Positions 26,820 to 37,276 of a stretch of 64,000 nucleotides of DNA are shown piece by piece (position 1 is the first letter of the stretch; each line of letters begins with the position of its first letter). This DNA comes from Methylobacteriaceae bacterium (GTDB lineage: Bacteria; Pseudomonadota; Alphaproteobacteria; Rhizobiales; Beijerinckiaceae). The notes beneath the pieces were generated by a model. The model saw only the letters and a program-made list of their open reading frames with translations. It did not search any database and was not told where the DNA came from. The stretch lies in assembly GCA_020638135.1 (NCBI GenBank), contig JACKJE010000003.1:1-64000 (forward strand), written 5' to 3'. The translations under genes were made by a program, and so were the position numbers.

Positions 26820-26915
26820 CTTCATCCTGAGGAGCGCCCAAAGGGCGCGTCTCGAAGGATGGCCGCAGCCCCCATGCTTCGAGACGCAGGCTTCGCCCGC
26901 TCCTCAGCATGAAGG
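26820..26915. repeat. Interspersed repeat with two inverted halves (copy 1)
   Basis: About 96 bp built from two inverted half-units: TCATCCTGAGGAGCGCCCAA near 26822 and, inverted, the half ending CGCTCCTCAGCATGAA near 26913. It shares the core GAGGAGCGC and GCGTCTCGAAG(G/C)ATGGC with copies in uvrC (42824) and after the YbjN-family gene (48457). Confidence 0.75.
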
Positions 26916-26923
26916 GGTGAAAT

Positions 26924-27379
26924 TTACGACGACAGCGCCGCCTTCACCGCCGCGCTCGCTTTCGCGAAATCCATCTGGCCCGTGTACTTGGCCTTCAGGC
27001 TGCCTACGACCTTGCCCATGTCCTTCATCGAGGCCGCCCCCGTCTCCGCGATCGCGGCCTTGATGGCGGCGGCCACCGCCGCTTCGTCCATCTGCTTCGG
27101 CAGGTAGCCTGAGATCACGTCGATCTCGCCCTTCTCCTGCGCGGCGAGTTCCGGCCGGTTGTTCTTCTCGTAGATTTCCAGCGATTCCTGCCGGCTCTTC
27201 ACCATCTTCTGCAGCAGCGCGAGAATGTCCTCCTCGCTGACCGTCTTGCCCTCGCCGCGCGCGAGAATGTCGCGGTCCTTGAGTGCGGCCGTAATCAGGC
27301 GGATGGCGGCGACTTTGGTCTTCTCGCCGGCCTTCATCGCGTCTTTGAGGTCGGCTGTGAATTTTTCCCGCAGGCTCAT
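26924..27379 (-). CDS. GatB/YqeY domain-containing protein
   Basis: A 151-residue helical protein of the YqeY family, related to the tRNA-binding tail of GatB. Typical segments are [49 protein letters not shown] and [20 protein letters not shown]. Its role is uncertain; a link to tRNA-dependent amidation or tRNA handling is inferred from the domain. Divergent from carA with about 210 bp between, as in many Hyphomicrobiales. Ends in TAA. Confidence 0.9.
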   Translation of the reverse strand: MSLREKFTADLKDAMKAGEKTKVAAIRLITAALKDRDILARGEGKTVSEEDILALLQKMVKSRQESLEIYEKNNRPELAAQEKGEIDVISGYLPKQMDEAAVAAAIKAAIAETGAASMKDMGKVVGSLKAKYTGQMDFAKASAAVKAALSS

Positions 27380-27589
27380 GTCAGAATTCCGTGGTTGACG
27401 CGGCAGTCTGCGGGGTTGACGCTTCTGCGCCCCTCCCCTAGCTTCCGCGCCGATTTCGACCCCCTCGCGCGCCCGTCACGCCCGCTGCCTCGAGTTCGAA
27501 GCCGGAGAGTTCCGACTTCGCGCATGCGGCCGGGCCCTTCGGCGCAGGCGAGGGCCGGGGGTCCAGAGGGCCAAGGGTGTAGAGCGCAG

Positions 27590-28783
27590 ATGACAGCCGA
27601 TCAAGCCGAAAAGACCGCCCCCTGGAGCCTCCGCACGCCGACTGCCCTGCTGGTTCTGGCCGACGGAACAATCATCGAGGGTTTTGGCCTCGGCGCAGTG
27701 GGCGCAGCCGAAGGCGAGGTCTGCTTCAACACCGCCATGACCGGCTATCAGGAAATCCTGACCGACCCCTCCTATGCCGGCCAGATCGTCACCTTCACCT
27801 TCCCCCACATCGGCAATGTCGGCGTCAACGACGAGGACGTCGAGACGGTCAACATGGCCGCCGCCTCCGGCGTGCGCGGCGTAGTGCTGCAGGCCGAGAT
27901 TACCGACCCTTCCAATTTTCGGGCGCAAAACATTTCGACGCCTGGCTGAAGGCGCGCGGCATTGTCGGCATTTGCGGCGTCGACACGCGCGCGCTCACTG
28001 CGCGCATCCGCGACAAGGGCATGCCCAACGCCGTCATCGCCCATGCGCCGGACGGCAAGTTCGACGTGGAAGCGCTGAAGAAGCGCGCGGCCGGCATTCC
28101 CTCGATGGATGGGCTAGACCTGGTGCCGGGCGTGACCGCCGCCCAGCGCTACGACTGGGACGAGACGACCTGGACGCTTGGCTCCGGTTACGGGCGCCAG
28201 ACCGCGCCGACCCGCAAGGTCGTCGCGCTCGACTTCGGCGTGAAGCGCAACATCCTGCGCCTGCTGGCCGACGCCGGCTGCGCCGTAACCGTCGTGCCGG
28301 CGACGACGAGCGCCGAAGACATTCTGGCGATGAAGCCCGACGGCGTCTTCCTGTCGAACGGCCCCGGCGACCCCGCCGCAACCGGCGAATATTCGGTGCC
28401 GACGATTAGAAAGCTGCTGGACGCAAAGGTCCCGACCTTCGGCATTTGTTTGGGCCACCAGATGATGGCGCTCGCCGTCGGCGCGAAGACCAAGAAGATG
28501 CATCAGGGCCATCACGGCGCGAACCACCCGGTGATGGATTACACCACCGGCAAGGTCGAGATCGTCTCGATGAACCACGGCTTCGCGGTCGACGTCGACA
28601 CGCTGCCGAAGAACGCGAAGGAGACGCACCGCTCGCTGTTCGACGGCTCGAACTGCGGCATCGCGCTCGACGACCGCCCGGCCTTCTCGGTGCAGCACCA
28701 CCCCGAAGCCTCGCCCGGCCCGCAGGATTCCGCACTACCTGTTCACGCGTTTCGTCGAGATGATGGACAAGGCGAAGGGGTGA
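27590..28783 (+). CDS. carA: Carbamoyl-phosphate synthase small subunit (two frameshifts as sequenced)
   Basis: Glutamine amidotransferase subunit that feeds ammonia to CarB for arginine and pyrimidine synthesis. It reads from ATG 27590 through [21 protein letters not shown]. One A is missing at the AAAA run 27927-27930; the next frame gives [21 protein letters not shown] and the catalytic [12 protein letters not shown] (Cys) and QHHPEASPG (His). An extra C at 28730-28731 then derails the last 17 codons, which should read [16 protein letters not shown]. Repaired length is 397 residues, the normal size. Confidence 0.9.
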
Positions 28784-28792
28784 TGGGGTTTC

Positions 28793-28975
28793 CCTTCTCC
28801 TGCGGAGCGGGAGAAGGTGTCGCGCAAAATGCGCGACGGATGAGGAGACGCGCCGAAACTCGGATGATTCAAGCAGTCGCAACGCCCTCATTCCCGGACC
28901 GAAGTCGGCAACAGCCGACTTCGTGTAGACCCGCGCTTCGCACGGGCCACCCTCTCCCGTTTCACGGGAGAGGGG
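28793..28975. repeat. Cluster of palindromic extragenic repeats after carA
   Basis: The 203-bp gap between carA and the methyltransferase is filled by repeat units: CCTTCTCCTGCGGAGCGGGA at 28793 (an imperfect palindrome), GAAGTCGGC and GCCGACTTC at about 28902-28922, and CCTCTCCCGTTTCACGGGAG at 28951. Related units recur at 29699, 47632, 53215, 57193 and 57324. No gene is seen in the gap. Confidence 0.7.
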
Positions 28976-28986
28976 AGAAATCGCTA

Positions 28987-29688
28987 ATGACCTGGCGCGA
29001 CTTCTTCGACCGCGATCACGCGCTCTACGTCAGCGAGCGCCACAAGCTGCTGCACGCCGATCTCGTCGCCAAGGGCGTCGCCGCGCATATTCCTGATACG
29101 CGGGCGCAGGTGCTCGACTACGGCTGCGGCGAGGCGCTCGGCGCTGCCTATCTCGCGGAACGCTGCGCAAGACTCTACCTGTTCGACACGGCGCCGAGCG
29201 TGCGCGCGAAACTGATCGCCGCCAACGTCAACCGCGCGAATGTCGCGGTGCTCGACGAGGCCGCCGTCGCCGCGATCCCCGACGCCTCCCTCGACATGAT
29301 CGTGATCGTCTCGGTCCTGCAATATGTCGCAGAGGCCGAATTTTCGCGCATGCTCGGAACCTTCCACGACAAGCTGAAGGACGATGGTCGCCTCGTGCTC
29401 GCCGACATCATCCCGAAGGACGTCAGCCCGATCGACGACGCCCGCGCTCTCTTGCAATTCGGCCTGCACGGCGGCTTCCTGACCGCCGCGATCATCGGCC
29501 TCGCCCGCACCGCGCTGTCGGACTATCGCACGTTGCGTGAGCAATACGGTCTGTCCTTCTACGACGAGGCCGACATGCGCGAAACTCTGGCCGACCACGA
29601 TTTCACCTGCGAGCGGGCGGCGCAGAATATCGGGCACAACCAGAAGCGGATGACGTTTGTCGCGCGCAAGGTCGTGGAGGCGGAGTGA
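28987..29688 (+). CDS. Class I SAM-dependent methyltransferase
   Basis: A 233-residue Rossmann-fold methyltransferase. Motif I is VLDYGCGEALGAAYLAE near residue 38, then LYLFDTAPSVRAKL, DMIVIVSVLQYVAEAEF and DGRLVLADIIP. This is a methyltransferase-11-like fold acting on a small molecule or lipid; the substrate is unknown. The ATG follows a repeat cluster without a strong ribosome binding site. Not obviously linked to carA. Confidence 0.82.
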   Translation: MTWRDFFDRDHALYVSERHKLLHADLVAKGVAAHIPDTRAQVLDYGCGEALGAAYLAERCARLYLFDTAPSVRAKLIAANVNRANVAVLDEAAVAAIPDASLDMIVIVSVLQYVAEAEFSRMLGTFHDKLKDDGRLVLADIIPKDVSPIDDARALLQFGLHGGFLTAAIIGLARTALSDYRTLREQYGLSFYDEADMRETLADHDFTCERAAQNIGHNQKRMTFVARKVVEAE

Positions 29689-29698
29689 GGCAGCCCCT

Positions 29699-29724
29699 CC
29701 CTTCTCCCGCGGAGCGGGAGAAGG
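29699..29724. repeat. Palindromic repeat CTTCTCCCGCGGAGCGGGAG
   Basis: One copy of the short palindrome directly after the methyltransferase stop codon; it could fold into a hairpin and help transcription termination. Same family as 28793, 47632, 57193 and 57324. Confidence 0.7.
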
Positions 29725-29853
29725 GGCGCCCGCCCCACGCTAACCATCCTCGCCCTTCCCGGCTGGACGCGCCGCGCCCAAGAGTTTAACGCTTCGTTAA
29801 CGCCCTTCGCCGCCCACACGGCGCCGGGGCGAAGCGCGCGGGGAGCGGGATAC

Positions 29854-30504
29854 GTGCACATTGGACGCAAGCTGACGGCGCCGGCGGCGATTGTCGCGAC
29901 CGCCCTGTGCCTGCCGCTCACCGCCTGCGTCGACACCGCGAGCCAGGTGCGCGTCGAACCCGCCGCCGCCCCCTCCAAGATCGCCCGCCGGCCGGGCGTC
30001 AGCCCACGCGGCGCGACCGTGGCGCTGGCCAGCGTCGCCGGCGCCCCGCAGGACGTCAACGACCGCTTCGCCCAGGCTTTCGCCCAGTCGGCCGGCGCGC
30101 AGGAGGTCACCACGGTCGAGCCGGCCAAGGCCGAATATCTCGTGCGCGCCTATATCGACGCCGGCGCCGGCGAACCGGGCGTGACGCGGCTTTCCTACGT
30201 GATCGACCTGTTCGACCGCTCCAAGAAGCGCGTCGCCCGTCTGACGGACGCAATGCCGGTCAAGGGCGCGGCCGCCGACCCCTGGGCCGCCGCCGACGAT
30301 TCGGCGCTCGCCGCCCTCGCCGCCCGCAGCGCCGGCGATCTGGCCGATGCGCTCACCAATACGCCCGAGGCGGTCGCAGGCGCCGCTGTCGCATCTGCCG
30401 CGCCCTCGGCCCCGCGCCACAGCGCCGCTGCGGGAACCACCGCCGTCGCGCGGCAGGCCCCGGCGGCGGCGGGCGCCCGGCTCGGCCTCGCCGCGACCCG
30501 CTGA
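29854..30504 (+). CDS. Putative lipoprotein
   Basis: A 216-residue protein starting at GTG 29854 behind GGGAGCGGGA. A lipobox LTAC is visible with Cys26, preceded by AIVATALCLPLTAC, so it should be processed as a lipoprotein (Lgt itself is encoded at 46366). The mature domain (VTTVEPAKAEYLVRAYIDAG, RLSYVIDLFDRSKKRVARLTDA) resembles small outer-membrane-associated lipoproteins found in this order, followed by an Ala-rich tail. Function unknown. Confidence 0.75.
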   Translation: MHIGRKLTAPAAIVATALCLPLTACVDTASQVRVEPAAAPSKIARRPGVSPRGATVALASVAGAPQDVNDRFAQAFAQSAGAQEVTTVEPAKAEYLVRAYIDAGAGEPGVTRLSYVIDLFDRSKKRVARLTDAMPVKGAAADPWAAADDSALAALAARSAGDLADALTNTPEAVAGAAVASAAPSAPRHSAAAGTTAVARQAPAAAGARLGLAATR

Positions 30505-30532
30505 GGCGCCGCAAAAACGGGCTTGAGACTGT

Positions 30533-30548
30533 CCACCGATTTCGGTGG
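30533..30548 (+). terminator. Hairpin after the lipoprotein gene
   Basis: CCACCG-ATTT-CGGTGG forms a 6-7 bp stem 28 bp beyond the lipoprotein stop. The downstream tract TCTGTC is poor in T, so it may be a weak terminator or only a processing hairpin. Confidence 0.35.
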
Positions 30549-30629
30549 TCTGTCATGCCGCCGTCGTATTGTTCGCACGCAAACCGACTGCTATGAGGCG
30601 GCGCATTCGAACGGGCTCGGATCGCTGAT

Positions 30630-31574
<945 letters not shown>

Positions 31575-31592
31575 GAACGCGAAATTCCCCCG

Positions 31593-31623
31593 AAAAAAAA
31601 GAAGGCCGGACTTGCGTCCGGCC
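31593..31623 (-). terminator. Rho-independent terminator downstream of lysR
   Basis: On the minus strand GGCCGGAC-GCAA-GTCCGGCC makes a perfect 8-bp stem (31604-31611 with 31616-31623), followed by TTC and eight T residues (31600-31593). It therefore ends leftward transcription from lysR, although it lies only 19 bp beyond the prs stop; prs itself has no T-tract on its own strand here. About 200 bp between lysR and the stem hold no gene that I can support. Confidence 0.8.
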
Positions 31624-31828
31624 GCTCCCGGCAAGACGCCGGAGGACTTCAAGAGGGAATGATCGGCAGGCCCTTCACCGGGGAGGCAGTGAACAACGCA
31701 ACCGACGCTGAAAGGATGCGCCTGCTTCGCACGCCCGGCAATGAGTCTGCCCGCATGGTAGGCATGCGACGCCAACATGAATCGTTCGAAACCACCATGC
31801 AGCTCACGCATGGTAAGCGATTGTCGCT

Positions 31829-32722
31829 CTAGTATTTCCAGCGCTGCGCATTGGCGACGAGGAAGTCGCGAAACACCTGTACGCGCGCGACGTTCTTCAT
31901 TTCCTCGGGGTAGACGAGGTAGCACTCGAGTTCCGGCATTTCCGCATTGGGCAGAAGCTGCACCAGCCCGGAATCGGCGGCCGCCAGCAGATATTCCGGC
32001 AGGACGGCAATGCCGACGCCGGCCTCGACCGCGTGCCGCAGCGCCGTGATGTTGTTGACCGACAGCGCCGGCACGCGCGGGTTCTTCGCGTCGCGCCCGG
32101 CGGTCAGCAACGAATTGAGGCTGTTGAGAAAGCCCATGCCCGTCGCGCCGTAGCTGAGGATGCGGTGCTGATCGAGATCGGCGAGAGTCTTGGGCTGCCC
32201 GTGCCGGCGGATGTAATCGGCCGACGCGTAGAGATGGTAGTGCACCGTGAACAGCCGGCGCCGGATGAGGTCGGGCTGCGAGGGCGCGCGCAGGCGCAGG
32301 CCGACATCGGCCTCGCGCATGCCCAGATCCAGTTCCTCGTCGGTCAAGATCAGCCGCAGCTTGATATCGGGATAGAGTTCGAGGAATTCGCCGAGCTGCG
32401 GCGCGAGCCAGTTGGCGCCGATGCCGAGCGTGGTCGTCACGCGCAATTCGCCCTGCGGCTTCTCGCGCTGCTCGGACAGGCGCAGGCGCGCGGCCTCCAG
32501 CTTGCCCATCACGTCCTTGACCGTGCGCAGCAGGATGTCGCCCTGCTCGGTCAGGATCAGGCCGCGCGCATGGCGGTGAAACAGCGGCGTATCGAGATCC
32601 TGTTCGAGCGCGCCGACCTGACGGCTGACCGCAGACTGGCTCAGGCCCAGGCGCTCGCCCGCATGCGTGAAAGAGCCGGCTTCCGCCGCCGCGTGAAAAA
32701 CGCGGAGCTTGTCCCAATCCAC
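31829..32722 (-). CDS. LysR family transcriptional regulator
   Basis: A 297-residue LysR protein: the HTH at the N terminus is KLRVFHAAAEAGSFTHAGERLGLSQSAVSRQVGALE, followed by a periplasmic-binding-protein-like effector domain. GTG 32722 is chosen because AGGGGAGG lies six bases upstream, while the more distal in-frame start at 32752 lacks one. It is just downstream of trxB on the same strand, a linkage common in alphaproteobacteria, and could sense redox state. Ends in TAG. Confidence 0.9.
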   Translation of the reverse strand: MDWDKLRVFHAAAEAGSFTHAGERLGLSQSAVSRQVGALEQDLDTPLFHRHARGLILTEQGDILLRTVKDVMGKLEAARLRLSEQREKPQGELRVTTTLGIGANWLAPQLGEFLELYPDIKLRLILTDEELDLGMREADVGLRLRAPSQPDLIRRRLFTVHYHLYASADYIRRHGQPKTLADLDQHRILSYGATGMGFLNSLNSLLTAGRDAKNPRVPALSVNNITALRHAVEAGVGIAVLPEYLLAAADSGLVQLLPNAEMPELECYLVYPEEMKNVARVQVFRDFLVANAQRWKY

Positions 32723-32888
32723 GGCAATCCTCCCCTTTGGCCACCTGATCATCGCCCGTTCGGCGGGCGTTATGCGCTCAGGTCGCGCGGCTTATGCGCC
32801 GCGTTCGTGTGTCGGCCAATTCATGGCATGCTTTTGTCGGACAATTCCAGCCGTTTTTTCGCTGCGTCTCGTGTTTTTCGCAGATCGA

Positions 32889-33857
32889 TCACTCCGCGGC
32901 GGCGCGAGATTCCTGCGCCGCCAGATATTTCTCCGCCTCCAGGGCCGCCATGCAGCCGAGGCCAGCGGCCGTCACCGCCTGGCGATAGATGTCGTCGGCG
33001 ACGTCGCCGGCCGCGAACACGCCGGGAATATTCGTCTGGGTCGTGCCGGGAACGGTCTTGATGTAGCCATTGGCCTTCATGTCCACCTGACCGGCGAACA
33101 GCTCTGACGCTGGCGCATGGCCGATAGCGACAAAGACGCCATCGACCTTGCGCTCCTCGGTTGCGCCAGTCTGCACGTTCTTCAGTCGAACGCCGGTCAC
33201 GCCCAGCGGGTTCTCGACGCCCAGAATCTCGTCGATCGCCGAATTCCAGACGACCTCGATCTTCGGATTGGCGAACAGCCGGTCCTGCAGGATCTTTTCG
33301 GACCGGAAGGAATCGCGCCGGTGTACGACCGTAACCTTGGAGGCGAGATTGGCGAGGTAAAGCGCCTCCTCCACCGCCGAATTGCCGCCGCCGACCACCA
33401 CGACCTCCTTGCCACGGTAGAAGAAGCCGTCGCAGGTCGCGCAGGCCGAGACGCCATAGCCCTTGAACTTCTCCTCGCTCGGCGTGCCCAGCCACTTGGC
33501 CTTGGCGCCGGTGGCGATGACCAGCGCGTCGCAGGTCCACACCGCCCCGGAATCGCAGGTCAGCCGGAACGGGCGCTGGCCGAGCTCCGCCTTGGTCACA
33601 TAATCCGACACCAGTTCCGCGCCGACATGCTCGGCCTGCGCGCGCATTTGCTCCATCAGCCACGGGCCCTGGATCGGCTCGGCGAAACCCGGATAATTCT
33701 CGACGTCGGTCGTGATCATCAGCTGCCCGCCGGGCTCGAAGCCCGAGATCAGCACCGGCGACAGCATGGCGCGCGCGGCATAGATGGCGGTCGTGTAGCC
33801 GGCCGGCCCCGAGCCGACGATGAGGAGGCGGGCGTGGCGGGTCTTGGACTGCGACAT
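32889..33857 (-). CDS. trxB: Thioredoxin-disulfide reductase
   Basis: A 322-residue FAD enzyme that reduces thioredoxin with NADPH. Motifs: [20 protein letters not shown] for FAD, redox-active Cys139-Ala-Thr-Cys142, [20 protein letters not shown] for NADPH, and [21 protein letters not shown]. No thioredoxin gene is adjacent. Upstream of the lysR gene; the 166-bp gap to lysR has no clear terminator, so cotranscription is possible. Confidence 0.96.
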   Translation of the reverse strand: MSQSKTRHARLLIVGSGPAGYTTAIYAARAMLSPVLISGFEPGGQLMITTDVENYPGFAEPIQGPWLMEQMRAQAEHVGAELVSDYVTKAELGQRPFRLTCDSGAVWTCDALVIATGAKAKWLGTPSEEKFKGYGVSACATCDGFFYRGKEVVVVGGGNSAVEEALYLANLASKVTVVHRRDSFRSEKILQDRLFANPKIEVVWNSAIDEILGVENPLGVTGVRLKNVQTGATEERKVDGVFVAIGHAPASELFAGQVDMKANGYIKTVPGTTQTNIPGVFAAGDVADDIYRQAVTAAGLGCMAALEAEKYLAAQESRAAAE

Positions 33858-34033
33858 GGAAACTCCAGCTCATGCCGACGCTGCGGCATGCCAAATCTCA
33901 ACCTGTGCGGACGTTGTGCCAATTTACGAACGGCCCTGGCTCACGACAAGGCCGCAGGCCCACTCATCCACGGCCCTTGCGCTCAATCATCCGTGAGGCC
34001 ACAAGGCGTGAAGGCGCAATAGCGGGGACAGAC

Positions 34034-34912
34034 ATGGCCAGACCCATCATCGGCATCATCGGCGGCTCGGGCGTCTACGACCTGCCGGGGCTGGAAGATT
34101 TGCGCGAGGAAAAGGTCTCAACCCCCTGGGGCGAGCCCTCCGACGCCCTGCGTTTCGGCCGCATGGGCGATACGGACGCGGTCTTCCTGCCGCGTCACGG
34201 CCGCGGCCACCGGCTGTCGCCGTCCGGCATCAACTACCGCGCCAATATCGACGCGCTGAAGCGCGTCGGCGTCACCGACATCGTCTCGGTCTCGGCCTGC
34301 GGCTCGTTCCGCAACGAATTCTATCCGGGCCTGTTCGTGCTGGTCGACCAATTCGTCGACCGCACTTTCGGCCGCCAGTCCTCGTTCTTCGGCAACGGCT
34401 GCGTGGCGCATGTGTCGATGGCCCACCCCGTCGCGCCGCTGCTGCATGATCGCATCGCCGAGGCCGCGAAGGCGGAGGACATTCCATTCCACAAGGGCGG
34501 AACCTACGTCTGCATGGAAGGCCCGCAGTTTTCCTCCTACGCGGAATCCCTGACCTACAAGGCGGCCGGCTACGATGTGATCGGCATGACCGCCTGCCCC
34601 GAGGTCAAGCTCGCCCGCGAGGCGGAAATCTCCTACGCCACCATCGCCATGGTGACGGATTTCGACTGCTGGCATCCCGAGCACGACGACGTCGACGTCG
34701 CCGCCATCATCAAGATCGTGCATGAGAACGCGGCCAAGGCCGCCCGCCTCCTCGCGCGCCTGCTCAAGGACATGCCAGCCGAGCGCGCGCCCTGTCCCGT
34801 AGGCTCGGATCGCGCGCTCGACACGGCGCTGATCACAGCGCCGGAGGCCCGCGATCCGGAACTCTTGAAGAAGCTGGACGCCGTCATGGCGCGGGTGAAC
34901 GCTGCGGGGTGA
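34034..34912 (+). CDS. mtnP: S-methyl-5'-thioadenosine phosphorylase
   Basis: A 292-residue phosphorylase that splits methylthioadenosine (from polyamine synthesis) into adenine and methylthioribose-1-phosphate. Motifs: IGIIGGSGVYDLPGLED, FLPRHGRGHRLSPS, GGTYVCMEGPQFSSYAES and MTACPEVKLAREAEISYATIAMVTDFDCW. The adenine it releases is the substrate of Apt, encoded 270 bp downstream, which makes a purine-salvage pair. Confidence 0.94.
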   Translation: MARPIIGIIGGSGVYDLPGLEDLREEKVSTPWGEPSDALRFGRMGDTDAVFLPRHGRGHRLSPSGINYRANIDALKRVGVTDIVSVSACGSFRNEFYPGLFVLVDQFVDRTFGRQSSFFGNGCVAHVSMAHPVAPLLHDRIAEAAKAEDIPFHKGGTYVCMEGPQFSSYAESLTYKAAGYDVIGMTACPEVKLAREAEISYATIAMVTDFDCWHPEHDDVDVAAIIKIVHENAAKAARLLARLLKDMPAERAPCPVGSDRALDTALITAPEARDPELLKKLDAVMARVNAAG

Positions 34913-34915
34913 GCC

Positions 34916-35113
34916 TCACAACCGCGTCGTCGGCCCGTGCATCATGCCGAAGCCGAACAGACCCCACAGCAGCGAAAACACCAGGCTGAAGATCACCGAC
35001 AGCGCGATGATCGCCGGCACGGCGGCGATGCCCCACTTGATGAAAATGCCGACGAGCCGCGTGAAGGGGATGTCGATGTCGACGACGGTGACGCGCTGGC
35101 CCTGATCGTTCAT
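34916..35113 (-). CDS. Small single-span membrane protein
   Basis: A 65-residue protein with one long hydrophobic helix ([20 protein letters not shown], extending to [11 protein letters not shown]). ATG 35113 is preferred because GGAAAG precedes it. It is encoded opposite to, and between, mtnP and apt; similar small ORFs at this place exist in relatives, to my knowledge without a known function. Confidence 0.65.
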   Translation of the reverse strand: MNDQGQRVTVVDIDIPFTRLVGIFIKWGIAAVPAIIALSVIFSLVFSLLWGLFGFGMMHGPTTRL

Positions 35114-35183
35114 GATGCTTTCCTTTCGCGGCGATCTGTGGTCATCAAACCCTAGCATCCGCAGCCGAGCCCCGGAATTTCAG

Positions 35184-35729
35184 ATGAACGCGACGCTTCA
35201 ACAGACCCTGACCGACGCCATCCGCACGATCCCGGACTATCCCAAGCCCGGCATCATGTTCCGCGACATCACCACCCTGCTCGGCGACGCCCGCGCCTTC
35301 CGCCGCGCGGTGGACGAGCTCGTCCACCCCTGGGCGGGCGGGCGCGTCGACAAGGTCGCCGGCATGGAGGCGCGCGGCTTCATTCTCGGCGGCGCTGTCG
35401 CGCATCAGCTCTCGGCCGGCTTCATCCCGATCCGCAAGAAGGGCAAGCTGCCGCACACCACCGTCTCGATCGCCTATTCCCTGGAATACGGCATCGACGA
35501 AATGGAAATGCACGAAGACGCGGTGACCAAGGGCGAGCGCGTCATTCTCGTCGACGATCTCATCGCCACCGGCGGCACGGCGGAAGGCGCGATCAAGCTG
35601 TTGCAGAAGATGGGCGCAAACGTCGTCGCCGCCTGTTTCGTCATCGACCTGCCCGACCTCGGCGGCGCCCAGAAAATTCGCGATCTCGGCGTCCCCGTCC
35701 GCACTCTCGTCGCATTCGGGGGGCATTGA
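35184..35729 (+). CDS. apt: Adenine phosphoribosyltransferase
   Basis: A 181-residue type I phosphoribosyltransferase that makes AMP from adenine and PRPP. The start of the conserved core is [20 protein letters not shown], and the PRPP-binding motif is [18 protein letters not shown] near residue 122. ATG 35184 lies after CCGGAATTTCAG, a modest ribosome binding site. It recycles the adenine made by MtnP. Confidence 0.95.
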   Translation: MNATLQQTLTDAIRTIPDYPKPGIMFRDITTLLGDARAFRRAVDELVHPWAGGRVDKVAGMEARGFILGGAVAHQLSAGFIPIRKKGKLPHTTVSIAYSLEYGIDEMEMHEDAVTKGERVILVDDLIATGGTAEGAIKLLQKMGANVVAACFVIDLPDLGGAQKIRDLGVPVRTLVAFGGH

Positions 35730-35734
35730 AGCCC

Positions 35735-36286
35735 ATGCTCGATACGCGAGACAGGCAATTGACCGGCGATCTCGACCACGCCGACCAGTACAGGATGCTG
35801 CGCGAGGAAATCCTCGAGCAGGTGCGCGACACGCGCCGCCTCGAGACGCTGACGCTCGGCGCGCTCGCGATCTTCTACACCTGGGTGCTGACGCATGGCG
35901 CGGCCGCCGGCGGGCGCGGGATCTACTGGATCGCGCCGATCATGGTGCTGCTGGCGGCCGTGCGCGCCTGGGTCGCCCTGTCGCGCATCGCCGAGATCGC
36001 CGCCTATCTGCGCGAGATCGAGATCGCCGCCTTCGGCCGCATCGCCGAGCACGGCACGGTGCTGCTGCCGCGCCCCTCCATCCTCGACCAGAAGTTCAAG
36101 CTGAGCGACCTCTGGCGCGCCGACATCCAGACCTACGCCGGCAATCCGCCCGGCTGGGAGCAGCATGTCGAAGCTTACGGCTCGCGCCTGATCAGCCGCA
36201 GCGCGGTCGCCTTCTGGGCGCTGCTCTTCCTCTTTACCCTGTTCGCGGCGTTCCTCATGCCGGATCTGGCGAGCGCAGGCGCCTGA
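35735..36286 (+). CDS. Conserved membrane protein of unknown function
   Basis: A 183-residue protein: a charged N-terminal helix (DLDHADQYRMLREEILEQVRD), two central hydrophobic segments (LTLGALAIFYTWVLTHGA and IYWIAPIMVLLAAVRAWVAL), and one near the C terminus (AVAFWALLFLFTLFAAFLMP). The ATG at 35735 is favoured since GGGGGG lies 11 bases upstream; a TTG at 35726 overlaps the apt stop codon. Probably cotranscribed with apt. No family is recognised. Confidence 0.7.
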   Translation: MLDTRDRQLTGDLDHADQYRMLREEILEQVRDTRRLETLTLGALAIFYTWVLTHGAAAGGRGIYWIAPIMVLLAAVRAWVALSRIAEIAAYLREIEIAAFGRIAEHGTVLLPRPSILDQKFKLSDLWRADIQTYAGNPPGWEQHVEAYGSRLISRSAVAFWALLFLFTLFAAFLMPDLASAGA

Positions 36287-36289
36287 GCC

Positions 36290-37234
36290 TCACCGCCAGC
36301 CCAGCGCCGCCTTCATGAAATCGACCGCGCGCATCACCGAATAGCGGGCGATCGGCTTGTCGAGCGCGAACTGGTAGACATGGCCCTGGCGCGGCGTGAA
36401 ATCCGCGGCGAAGAACAATTCGTCCACGCGCACGCGCACGGCCTTCAAACGCCGGGCGAAGGCGCGCGACTGGTCCTCGAAATCGTCGTCGTTGCCGGCG
36501 GTGATGAAAGTAGCCGGAAAGGCGCGCGTCACGTAGCGCGCGACCGAAAAACTCGCGAAATTCCTGTCCGCGCGAAAAGTCTGCGTGCCCGCATATTGCG
36601 CGAGCGGCGTATCCAGCTTCGACGTGATCGGCCCCGTAAAACCCATCGTGGTCAGGTCGTAGGCGCCGCAATAGAGCAGCGCGCCCTTTAGCTCTCGCGC
36701 GCTGATCGTCGGCCTGACGCGCAACCGCCGCGCATAGGCGCGCGAGGTCACGGCCGCCGCCGCCTGCGCCGCGATCTGCGCGCCCGCGGAATCGCCGGCG
36801 ATGAAGAAGCGCGCGGGATCGACATGCAGGCGCGCCGCCTCACGCCGGAGATAGGCGAGCGCCTCGAAGGCCTGGCGCACCGGCGTCGGATAGATCGCGT
36901 CCGGCGGCAGGCTGTAGTCCATCGCCGCGACCGCAAATCCCCCGGCCGCGAGTTCGGCGGCATATTGCGCGACATGTTCCTTCCCGCCGCCCGCCCAGCC
37001 GCCGCCGTGAATCCACAGCACCGTCGGCAGCGGACGGGACGTTCCGGCGAGATCCTTCGGCAGATAGAGATCGAACTTCGCCGCCTTGTCCGCCCCATAG
37101 GGAATGTCCCGTTGGACCGCGACATTCTTCGGTAGCTTGACTTCCGCGCGCGCAAATTCCGGCGCGCGGAGGACCGCGAGCGCGAACAGGAGCGCGACGG
37201 CGAGCGAGCGCGCGGAAAGCCTGAGGCCGGTCAT
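36290..37234 (-). CDS. Secreted alpha/beta hydrolase (esterase-like)
   Basis: A 314-residue alpha/beta-fold hydrolase with a signal peptide (SLAVALLFALAVLRAPEFARA). It has the HGGGW oxyanion motif (VLWIHGGGWAGG) and the nucleophile elbow GDSAG (Ser near residue 149), and C-terminal FITAGNDDDFEDQSRAFA would hold the acid. This pattern is that of carboxylesterases of the hormone-sensitive-lipase type. Natural substrate unknown. It is convergent with the apt gene pair. Confidence 0.85.
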   Translation of the reverse strand: MTGLRLSARSLAVALLFALAVLRAPEFARAEVKLPKNVAVQRDIPYGADKAAKFDLYLPKDLAGTSRPLPTVLWIHGGGWAGGGKEHVAQYAAELAAGGFAVAAMDYSLPPDAIYPTPVRQAFEALAYLRREAARLHVDPARFFIAGDSAGAQIAAQAAAAVTSRAYARRLRVRPTISARELKGALLYCGAYDLTTMGFTGPITSKLDTPLAQYAGTQTFRADRNFASFSVARYVTRAFPATFITAGNDDDFEDQSRAFARRLKAVRVRVDELFFAADFTPRQGHVYQFALDKPIARYSVMRAVDFMKAALGWR

Positions 37235-37276
37235 GTCGTCAGGATGGACGGGCGCGTCACGGCGATCAACCCGGGC

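Noticed and set aside
31593..31623. The hairpin after prs as the prs terminator
   Set aside because: The T-tract is on the minus strand, so it serves leftward transcription from lysR; on the plus strand it has no run of T.
31624..31828. A small RNA or ORF between lysR and its terminator
   Set aside because: No protein-like frame and only weak hairpins were found; the stretch looks like the 3' end of the lysR message.
35726..35734. TTG 35726 as start of the membrane protein after apt
   Set aside because: Its ribosome binding site would be two to three bases away, too close; ATG 35735 has better spacing.
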